From Holophagales bacterium (GTDB lineage Bacteria > Acidobacteriota > Thermoanaerobaculia > Multivoradales > JAGPDF01), in the NCBI GenBank assembly GCA_016699405.1, contig CP064972.1:1116001-1180000 (forward strand): a DNA stretch of 64,000 nt, given 5' to 3'. Positions within the stretch are counted from its first letter, which is position 1. Each line of letters starts with the position of its first letter. A program made the position numbers and the translations under genes. Of this stretch, positions 35,215 through 42,071 are shown in pieces. Under the pieces are notes generated by a model. It was not told the origin of the DNA. It was given only the letters and a program-made list of their open reading frames with translations, and searched no databases.

Positions 35215-35240
35215 GCCCCCGGGGCGCCCGGAGATTTTCC

Positions 35241-36494
35241 ATGTCCATGGAGCAACATCTCGCCGCCACCGATCCGGAGGTCGCGGCAGCCATCGAGCGT
35301 GAGCGCCGCCGTCAGAACGACGGCCTCGAGCTCATCGCCTCGGAGAACTTCGTCAGCCGTGCGGTGCTCGAAGCGGCCGGAAGCGTGCTGACGAACAAGT
35401 ACGCCGAGGGTTATCCCGGCAAGCGCTACTACGGCGGCTGCGAGCACGTCGACGAGGTCGAGCGACTCGCCATCTCCCGTGCGCTCGAGCTGTTCGGCGC
35501 CGAGCATGCCAACGTCCAGCCGCACTCCGGCACCTCGGCCAACATGGCGGTCTACTTCGCGTTCCTGCGGCCCGGCGACACCCTGCTCGGCATGGACCTG
35601 TCGTGCGGCGGTCACCTGACGCACGGACACCGACTTTCCTATTCCGGGCGCGACTTCCAGGTCGTTCCCTATGGCGTCGACCGTTCGAGCGAGCGGATCG
35701 ACTACGCCGAGGTCGGCCGGCTGGCGCGCGAGCATCGGCCGAAGATCATCGTCTGCGGCGCTTCGGCCTACAGCCGGGTGATCGACTTCGCCGCCTTCCG
35801 TGCCATCGCCGACGAGGTCGGGGCGCTGCTGATGGCCGACATCGCCCACATCGCCGGCCTGGTGGCGGCGGGTCTCCATCCGTCGCCGGTGCCCCATTGC
35901 GACGTGGTGACGACCACCACCCACAAGACGTTGCGCGGTCCGCGCGGCGGGCTCATCCTCTGTCGTGCGCAGCACGCCAAGGAGATCGACCGGGCGGTCT
36001 TCCCGGGCGTGCAGGGCGGTCCGCTGATGCACATCATCGCCGCCAAGGCGGTGGCGCTCCACGAGGCGCTCACGCCCGAGTTCCGGGCCTACCAGGGGCG
36101 CATCGTCGCCAATGCGGCGCGCCTCGCCACCCGCCTGGTCGGACACGGATTCCGCATCGTCTCCGGCGGCACGGACAATCACGTTTTCCTCGTCGACGTC
36201 GCGGCCAAGGGACTGACCGGCAAGGTGGCGGAGAAGGCGCTCGACCAGGCCGGAATCACCGTCAACAAGAACACCATCCCCTTCGACGCCAATCCGCCGC
36301 TCGTCGCTTCGGGGATCCGCATCGGCACGCCGGCGCTGACCACCCGCGGGATGGACCCGGCAGCGATGGACGAGGTCGGCGATCTGATCGCCGCGGCTCT
36401 CGCGGCGCCGGAGGACGCCGGGGCGCTCGCCGAGGTGCGCCGCCGGGTGCGGCTGCTCGCCGGAAGGTTCCCGCTCTACGACGCGCTCGCATGA
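35241..36494 (+). CDS. glyA: Serine hydroxymethyltransferase
   Basis: A 417-residue PLP enzyme converting serine and tetrahydrofolate to glycine and methylene-tetrahydrofolate. It has ELIASENFVSRAVLEAAGS, NKYAEGYPGKRYYGGCEHVDEVE, the PLP lysine in TTTTHKTLRGPRGG and TPALTTRGM near the C-terminus. ATG 35241 has GGAG upstream. It follows rpiB, an arrangement common in bacteria. A GC-rich hairpin with a GCAA tetraloop follows its stop. Confidence 0.97.
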   Translation: MSMEQHLAATDPEVAAAIERERRRQNDGLELIASENFVSRAVLEAAGSVLTNKYAEGYPGKRYYGGCEHVDEVERLAISRALELFGAEHANVQPHSGTSANMAVYFAFLRPGDTLLGMDLSCGGHLTHGHRLSYSGRDFQVVPYGVDRSSERIDYAEVGRLAREHRPKIIVCGASAYSRVIDFAAFRAIADEVGALLMADIAHIAGLVAAGLHPSPVPHCDVVTTTTHKTLRGPRGGLILCRAQHAKEIDRAVFPGVQGGPLMHIIAAKAVALHEALTPEFRAYQGRIVANAARLATRLVGHGFRIVSGGTDNHVFLVDVAAKGLTGKVAEKALDQAGITVNKNTIPFDANPPLVASGIRIGTPALTTRGMDPAAMDEVGDLIAAALAAPEDAGALAEVRRRVRLLAGRFPLYDALA

Positions 36495-36502
36495 GCCGAA
36501 TT

Positions 36503-36526
36503 CCCGCCGGGCGCAAGCCCGGCGGG
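36503..36526 (+). promoter_or_regulatory. GCAA-tetraloop hairpin overlapping the DAHP synthase ribosome site
   Basis: CCCGCCGGGC - GCAA - GCCCGGCGGG forms a perfect 10-bp stem closed by a GNRA tetraloop, starting 9 nt after the glyA stop. Its 3' arm runs into the purine-rich GGGGAG at 36524-36529 that lies about 8-9 nt before ATG 36538. It could end the glyA transcript, stabilise it, or hide the ribosome site of the next gene. Confidence 0.5.
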
Positions 36527-36537
36527 GAGCCGAGACC

Positions 36538-37875
36538 ATGGACTGGACCCCCGATTCCTGGCGCCGTTGCCCGGCGACGCAGCAACCCGACTACGCCGAC
36601 GGCGACGAGCTCGACGCCGTCGTCGCCCAACTGACGGCGCTGCCGCCGCTCGTCTCCTCCTGGGAGGTCGAGTCGCTCAAGGCGCAGATCGCCGAGGCGG
36701 CAGCCGGGCGGCGTTTCCTGCTCCAGGGGGGCGACTGCGCCGAGAGCTTCGCCGACTGCAACTCGGCGCAGATCGCCGCCAAGCTCAAGATCCTCCTGCA
36801 GATGAGCCTCGTGCTCGTGCATGGCAGCAAGAAGCGGATCATCCGCGTCGGACGGTTCGCCGGCCAGTACGCCAAACCCCGCTCGGCGGCGCAGGAGACA
36901 CAGGGCGATCTCTCGCTGCCGGCCTACCGCGGCGACTTGATCAACCGCGTGCCGTTCTCCCCGGAGGATCGGCGGCCCGATCCCCACCTGCTGTTGCGCG
37001 GTTACGAGCGGGCAGGGCTGACGCTGAACTTCATCCGCGCGCTGATCGACGGCGGATTCGCCGACCTGCACCACCCCGAGTACTGGGATCTCGACTTCGT
37101 TCGTCACTCGCCGCTCGCCGTCGAGTACCAGAAGATGGTCGAGGCGATCGCCGACTCGCTGCGGTTCATGGAGACCCTCGCCGGGGCGAAGGTGGGAGAG
37201 ATCGACCGCGTCGACTTCTTCACCAGCCACGAAGGGCTGCATCTGCTCTACGAGCAGGCCCAGACCCGACGCGTGCCGCACCGCTCCGGCTGGTACAACC
37301 TCACGACCCACCTGCCGTGGATCGGCGTGCGGACCTCCCAGCCGGACGGGGCACACGTCGAGTACTTCCGCGGGATCGCCAACCCGATCGCCGTCAAGGT
37401 CGGACCGACGACGACGCCCGCGTGGCTCGAGGAGCTGCTCGCCATCCTCCACCCGAGCAACGAGCCGGGCCGGCTGACGCTGATCCACCGCTTCGGCGCG
37501 CGCGAGATCGCGCGTCGGCTGCCGGCGCTCGTCGAGACGGTGCGAGCGAGCGGCAAGCAGGTGTTGTGGGTCTGCGACCCGATGCACGGCAACACCGAAA
37601 GCACCTCGTCGGGACTCAAGACCCGGCGCTTCGAGCACATCCTCGCCGAGCTCGAGAGCGCCTTCGAGATCCACCACGAGCTCGGCAGCTACCTCGGCGG
37701 CGTGCACTTCGAGCTCACCGGAGAGAACGTCACCGAGTGTCTCGGCGGCGCCCGGGGCCTGTCGGACGACGACCTGCCGCGTTCCTATCGCAGCCAGGTC
37801 GATCCGCGCCTCAACTACGAGCAGGCGCTCGAGATGGCGATGCTCATTGCCCGTCGGATGGCGCGGGTCGCGTAG
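36538..37875 (+). CDS. Class II (plant-type) DAHP synthase
   Basis: A 445-residue 3-deoxy-7-phosphoheptulonate synthase catalysing the first step of the shikimate pathway from PEP and erythrose 4-phosphate. The class II family is shown by WTPDSWRRCPATQQPDY at the start, LLQGGDCAESFADCN with the metal-binding Cys, RVGRFAGQYAKPRSA and LWVCDPMHGNTESTSSGLKTR. Its end overlaps the convergent kinase gene by 32 bp. Its translation may be affected by the upstream hairpin. Confidence 0.96.
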   Translation: MDWTPDSWRRCPATQQPDYADGDELDAVVAQLTALPPLVSSWEVESLKAQIAEAAAGRRFLLQGGDCAESFADCNSAQIAAKLKILLQMSLVLVHGSKKRIIRVGRFAGQYAKPRSAAQETQGDLSLPAYRGDLINRVPFSPEDRRPDPHLLLRGYERAGLTLNFIRALIDGGFADLHHPEYWDLDFVRHSPLAVEYQKMVEAIADSLRFMETLAGAKVGEIDRVDFFTSHEGLHLLYEQAQTRRVPHRSGWYNLTTHLPWIGVRTSQPDGAHVEYFRGIANPIAVKVGPTTTPAWLEELLAILHPSNEPGRLTLIHRFGAREIARRLPALVETVRASGKQVLWVCDPMHGNTESTSSGLKTRRFEHILAELESAFEIHHELGSYLGGVHFELTGENVTECLGGARGLSDDDLPRSYRSQVDPRLNYEQALEMAMLIARRMARVA

Positions 37876-39451
37876 CCACCGGCATTTCGCCGTCGTCGAA
37901 CCCCTGAGCACCGCCGGGCGGTGATCCGCCGGGTCCGCGGAGACCACCGGGCATCCCCATCTCGGGCAGCCCTCCGCTTTCGATCGAGCCGTTGACCAGC
38001 ACGATGTCGTCGGCGTTCCCGCGAACGCCGTCGGGTCCGAGCGAGATCACCTGGTGCTCGTCGTAGCTCGGGGTCTCGAGCAAGATCGGCCGCCCCCACG
38101 CGTCGTTGAGCTCGGAGGGGCGGATCCCCATGTCGCTCGCCACCGTGGCGAGGTCCGGCGGCAGTTGCCCCTCCTGGGCGAAGCGAGCCTCGACCGCCAC
38201 CGCGATCCGGCGCATCTTGGCGAGGGTGCGAGCGCGCAGGGCCGCCTTCACCGCCTCGGCGGCGGGGCCGGGGAGGCCGTCGGCGGCGGCCAGCACCTCC
38301 GGTGAGGTGTCGCCGGCCGACAGGCGCTGCAGGAGCTCGATCTGGTCTCCCGAGATCTGGTTCGCCGGCAGTCCGAGGCGGGCGAGGTCGGCGTTGCCGC
38401 TCTCCGGCGACGAGCTCGCGGCGCCGCCCTGCTGCTCGACACGGCCGCGGCCACTCCGGCCGACGATCCAGATCAGGAGCGGGATCGCGACGAGGAGCAC
38501 CGCGGCGATGCGCAGCGGGAGCGGGAATCCGCCGCTCGGCGCCGCAACGGGAGCCATCGGCAGGAGCGTCGTCCGCCCGGTGGCGAGCGCCGGCTCGCCG
38601 CGTCCCGGCGCGGCCCGTGCGAGGTCATCGAGCAATTCGGCATAGGTCGGGTAGCGCTGCGCCGGATCCTTGGCCATCATGCGCTCGATGATCCGGGCGA
38701 TCGCGGGGGGAACGCGCGGATTGCGCGAGCGCAGCGGTGGAAGCGGCGAATTCACGTGCTGGAGCAGCAGCGACACCGGCGTCTCCGCCTCGAACGGCGG
38801 GAAACCGGAGAGCAGGTGGTAGAAGGTCGCGCCGAGCGAGTAGATGTCGGAGCGGTGATCGGTCGCCTGACCCAGCGCCTGCTCGGGCGAAATGTAGTGG
38901 GGCGTGCCGATGGTCGTGTCGGTCTCGGTCAGCGAGAGGTCCCCGCCGAGGCGCCGCGCCAGGCCGAAGTCGACGACCTTCAGCCGGTCGCTCCCCTGCA
39001 GCATGAGGTTCGACGGCTTGACGTCGCGATGGATCAGGCCGCGCTCGGCCGCCGCGGCGAGCCCGCGCGCCGCCTGCTGCAGGAAGTCGATCGCGCGGGG
39101 CAGCGCCAGCCGCTCTCCGGGGGAAAGATAGCGGGCGAGCGAATCGCCGTCGAGGTACTCCATGACGTAGTAGGCCTGGCCGGCGTCAACGCCCCGGGTG
39201 AAGATCGCGGCGACATTCGGGTCGTTGATCGCCGAGATGGCCAGGGCCTCGCGCTGGAAGCGAACCTCCTGCTCCGGCGTGCTGCGAGCGAGGAACTTGA
39301 TCGCGACATTGCGGTCGAGTCGCGAGTCGTGAGCACGGTAGACCCGTCCCATGCCGCCGGCGCCGAGCAGGCGGTCGATGCGATAGCCGTCGACGACACG
39401 GCCGATCAGCGGGTCGGTTGCGGAGTCCGGGGAACCCGAGGGCTCGTCCAT
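37844..39451 (-). CDS. Ser/Thr kinase with C-terminal GspG-like domain
   Basis: A 535-residue Hanks-type membrane kinase. The kinase domain spans about residues 20-280: glycine loop LLGAGGMGRVYRAHD, catalytic loop IHRDVKPSNLML (His about 141), VDFGLARR and SPEQALGQATDHRSDIYSLG. A proline-containing linker leads to one transmembrane helix (about 307-330). The outer part ends with GWGRPILLETPSYDEHQVISLGPDGVRGNADDIV (about 440-480), which matches the C-terminal fold of type II secretion pseudopilin GspG, including the calcium-loop-like GPDG. So an extracytoplasmic GspG-like sensor may control the kinase. ATG 39451 has GGAG upstream. It is convergent with DAHP synthase. Confidence 0.88.
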   Translation of the reverse strand: MDEPSGSPDSATDPLIGRVVDGYRIDRLLGAGGMGRVYRAHDSRLDRNVAIKFLARSTPEQEVRFQREALAISAINDPNVAAIFTRGVDAGQAYYVMEYLDGDSLARYLSPGERLALPRAIDFLQQAARGLAAAAERGLIHRDVKPSNLMLQGSDRLKVVDFGLARRLGGDLSLTETDTTIGTPHYISPEQALGQATDHRSDIYSLGATFYHLLSGFPPFEAETPVSLLLQHVNSPLPPLRSRNPRVPPAIARIIERMMAKDPAQRYPTYAELLDDLARAAPGRGEPALATGRTTLLPMAPVAAPSGGFPLPLRIAAVLLVAIPLLIWIVGRSGRGRVEQQGGAASSSPESGNADLARLGLPANQISGDQIELLQRLSAGDTSPEVLAAADGLPGPAAEAVKAALRARTLAKMRRIAVAVEARFAQEGQLPPDLATVASDMGIRPSELNDAWGRPILLETPSYDEHQVISLGPDGVRGNADDIVLVNGSIESGGLPEMGMPGGLRGPGGSPPGGAQGFDDGEMPVATRPAPSDGQ

Positions 39452-39483
39452 TCGCACGCTCCAGCGGCAATTCGGATCGGGCG

Positions 39484-39489
39484 AGTCTA
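39484..39489 (-). promoter_or_regulatory. -10 box of the kinase gene, shared with the folC stop codon
   Basis: TAGACT on the minus strand, whose first three bases are the TAG stop of folC. It would start transcription near 39477, about 26 nt before ATG 39451. Confidence 0.4.
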
Positions 39490-40785
39490 CTCCGACTCCC
39501 GGGCGGCCGGGGGCACGCCGAAGCGCTGGCTCAGCGAGCGCCGCATTTCACCGATCAGGTAGATCGAGCCGCAGATGACGAGGAGGTCGGTCTCCTGGCC
39601 GAGCGCCGCGTCGAGCGCTCGCTGGCGATCGGTTTCGAGCCGAGCCGGCCGGTCGACCGCGAGCCATCGGGCAAGCTCCTCGGGTGTCGCGCTGCGTGGG
39701 CTCGCCGCGGCGGTGAGGACGACCGTCTCGGCGCGAGCGGCGAGCGGCGGCAGCATCCGGGCGAGCTCCTTGTCCCGCAGGGCGGCGAACAGCAGGGTGA
39801 AGTGCTCGCCGCGTTCGTCGAGGAACTCGGCCAGCCGGGCGACCCCCCCGGGATTGTGCGCCGCATCCAGCAACACCCGCCGGCCGTCGGGGAGAATCAC
39901 GGACTCCAGTCGCCCCGGCCAGCGACAACGCGAGACGCCGTCGACCACGGCGGCCTCCGGGATCGTCCGTCCGCCGGCGCGAAGCGCCTCGACGGCGGCC
40001 ACGGCGAGCAAGAGGTTGCCTGCCTGGTGCCGTCCGGCAAGCGAGCAGTGGAGGTCCCGGGTCCCCGCCGGGGTGGCGAGGCGGACCTCGATCCCGTTCC
40101 ACCCCGACGCGAGCACGTCGCTCGCGGCGAGCCACGGTGTGAGGTCGAGCGCGGCCGCCCGGCGCGTCGTGGCGGCGTCGAGCAGTGCGGCCGTGGCTTC
40201 GGCGCCGCCGGCGAGCAGCAGCGCCGGTCGGTCGGGCCGGAAGATTCCCGCCTTCTCGCGGGCGATCGCCGAGAGCGTCGAGCCCAGGTACTCCTGATGG
40301 TCGAAGTCGATCGAGCTGACGAGAGAGAGCTCCGGGGCGCAGAGGTTCGTCGCGTCGAGCCGTCCGCCCATCCCGACCTCGACGACCGCGAGGTCGAGAC
40401 CGGCGCGGGCAAAGGCGAGGAAGGCCGCCGCGGTGAAGGCCTCGAAATAGGTCGGCAGCCCGGGCGTCTTGCCGCAGATCTCGTCGAGCAACCTGCCGAG
40501 TGCGTCAGGCGAGAGGCAGGCGCCGTCGACGCGGATCCGCTCGACCGGATCTTCGAGGTGAGGGGAGATGTAGAGGCCGGTACGCAGCCCGGCGGCGCGC
40601 AGCGATCGTTCGAGGAGGGCCGAGGTCGAGCCCTTGCCGTTCGTGCCGCCGACGAGCACCGTGGCGACCGCGCGTTCCGGCGAGCCCAGGGCGGCGAGCA
40701 GCTCCGCCATCCGCTCGAGCCCGAGCCGGATCCCCTGCTCCTCGAGCCGCGCGAGCAGGGCGCCGAGGTCGGTTGCCGAGGGCAT
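39487..40785 (-). CDS. folC: Dihydrofolate synthase / folylpolyglutamate synthase
   Basis: A 432-residue Mur-ligase-like enzyme that adds glutamate to dihydropteroate and folates. It has the ATP loop VGGTNGKGSTSALLERSL, the SPHLEDPVERIRVDG motif, VEVGMGGRLDATNL and a C-terminal domain with LLDAAHNPGGVARL. It lies 8 bp after accD on the same strand; the accD-folC pair is a common bacterial arrangement. Confidence 0.94.
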   Translation of the reverse strand: MPSATDLGALLARLEEQGIRLGLERMAELLAALGSPERAVATVLVGGTNGKGSTSALLERSLRAAGLRTGLYISPHLEDPVERIRVDGACLSPDALGRLLDEICGKTPGLPTYFEAFTAAAFLAFARAGLDLAVVEVGMGGRLDATNLCAPELSLVSSIDFDHQEYLGSTLSAIAREKAGIFRPDRPALLLAGGAEATAALLDAATTRRAAALDLTPWLAASDVLASGWNGIEVRLATPAGTRDLHCSLAGRHQAGNLLLAVAAVEALRAGGRTIPEAAVVDGVSRCRWPGRLESVILPDGRRVLLDAAHNPGGVARLAEFLDERGEHFTLLFAALRDKELARMLPPLAARAETVVLTAAASPRSATPEELARWLAVDRPARLETDRQRALDAALGQETDLLVICGSIYLIGEMRRSLSQRFGVPPAARESE

Positions 40786-40793
40786 GCCGCGCC

Positions 40794-41642
40794 TCAGGCG
40801 GCGAGGTGGCGCAGGCAGCGCGCGAGCGTTTCCTTCAGCTCGGTGCGCTTGACGACAAGGTCGAGGAAGCCGTGCTCGAGCAGGAACTCGCTGCGCTGGA
40901 AGCCCTCCGGCAGGCTCTGCCGGATCGTCTGCTCGATGACGCGCGGCCCGGCGAAACCGATCAGCGCACCAGGTTCGGCGATGTTGAGGTCGCCGAGCAT
41001 GGCGAACGAAGCGGTGACGCCGCCGGTCGTCGGGTCGGTGAGCACCGAGACGTAGGGGACGCGCGCCTCGCGGAGCTGGCCGAGCGCGGTGGAGATCTTG
41101 GCCATCTGCATCAGCGAGAGGATCCCCTCCTGCATGCGGGCGCCGCCGGAGGCCGACACCACGACCAGCGGCTTGCGCTCGCGGGCGGCGAGATCCGCGG
41201 CCCGGGTGATCTTCTCGCCGACCACCGAGCCCATGGATCCGCCCATGAAGCGATAGTCCATGACGGCGAGCACGACCGGAATGCTCTCGACGTTCCCCTC
41301 GACGACGATCACGGCGTCCGCTACCCCGACAGCCTCCTGATAGGCCCGCAGGCGGTCGGCATAGGGTCGCGAGTCGCGGAACTTCAGCGGATCGGTCGGT
41401 CGCACCCCGCGGAAGAGCTCACGCGGCGTCGGCTCGTCGAGCAGCAGGGCAATACGCGCCGGCGCATCGATGCGGAAGTGGTAGCCGCACTTCGGGCAGA
41501 TGCGCAGATTGCGGTCGAGCTCCTTGCCGTAGACAATCTCGCGACAGTCTTCGCAGCGTACCCACAGACCTTCGGGTACGTGCGTGCGCGCTGGCTCGGT
41601 GCGCACCGCCTTGGGCTTCTTGTCCTTGCGGAACCAGGCCAT
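40794..41642 (-). CDS. accD: Acetyl-CoA carboxylase carboxyltransferase subunit beta
   Basis: The 282-residue AccD subunit, which with AccA makes malonyl-CoA for fatty-acid synthesis. It begins MAWFRKDKKPKAV and has the N-terminal zinc ribbon CEDC...CPKC (residues of about 33-55), then DSRPYADRLRAYQEAVG, MGGSMGSVVGEKITRA and the oxyanion region SASGGARMQEGILSLMQMAK, TDPTTGGVTASFAMLGD. All four zinc cysteines are present. It precedes folC. Confidence 0.97.
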   Translation of the reverse strand: MAWFRKDKKPKAVRTEPARTHVPEGLWVRCEDCREIVYGKELDRNLRICPKCGYHFRIDAPARIALLLDEPTPRELFRGVRPTDPLKFRDSRPYADRLRAYQEAVGVADAVIVVEGNVESIPVVLAVMDYRFMGGSMGSVVGEKITRAADLAARERKPLVVVSASGGARMQEGILSLMQMAKISTALGQLREARVPYVSVLTDPTTGGVTASFAMLGDLNIAEPGALIGFAGPRVIEQTIRQSLPEGFQRSEFLLEHGFLDLVVKRTELKETLARCLRHLAA

Positions 41643-41700
41643 GATCGAAGGGGTTGCGGCCCGCGGAAACCTCTGCTCGTCGCGTCCTCCGGAAACGACT

Positions 41701-41728
41701 GGCGCCGAGCCGGTCTCGGCTCGGCGCC
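41701..41728 (-). terminator. Strong hairpin between the 77-aa gene and accD
   Basis: GGCGCCGAGCC and GGCTCGGCGCC form an 11-bp perfect stem with a 6-nt loop in the 138-bp gap upstream of accD. On the minus strand AGTCGTTTCC follows, so there is a weak T-run. It probably ends or attenuates the upstream transcript before accD. Confidence 0.5.
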
Positions 41729-41780
41729 ACGGGTCGCACCCGTCGGGCAGGAGAGGATCCGGTCAGGACGCCGGAGAAGA

Positions 41781-42014
41781 TCAGATCTCGGCGGAGCCCT
41801 CTTCCTCGGCTTCGAGGTCGTTCGGAATGCCGAGACGCAGGCAGGCGGCGTCGTACATCTGACGCGCCGCTTTCTTGCCCTGCTGCAGCTGGGCGAGACG
41901 CTCCTTGACCTTGGCGAGCTCCTCTTCGATCTGCCGGTCGAGGTCGGCGATCTCCTGCTTGGTGACCGCCAGCGTGTTCTCGTAGAACTTCCGTTGCTGT
42001 TCGGACAAGCTCAT
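41781..42014 (-). CDS. Small coiled-coil protein of unknown function
   Basis: A 77-residue, mostly helical protein. Residues 12-50 have heptad-like spacing (TKQEIADLDRQIEEELAKVK, then ERLAQLQQGKKAARQ), followed by MYDAACLRLGIPNDL and an acidic end (EAEEEGSAEI). I recognise no family. A strong GGAGG lies 7 nt before ATG 42014, which supports real translation. It lies between the TonB-domain kinase gene (57 bp upstream on the same strand) and accD. Confidence 0.7.
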   Translation of the reverse strand: MSLSEQQRKFYENTLAVTKQEIADLDRQIEEELAKVKERLAQLQQGKKAARQMYDAACLRLGIPNDLEAEEEGSAEI

Positions 42015-42071
42015 CGTGAATCCTCCAGGGCCGCTCGGGTGCTTCGTGCGTCGACCGGTCGACGCCGGAGC

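Noticed and set aside
37844..37875. Overlap of DAHP synthase and kinase 3' ends as a sign of a frameshift
   Set aside because: Both reading frames keep good coding bias to their stops, and a 32-bp tail-to-tail overlap is acceptable.
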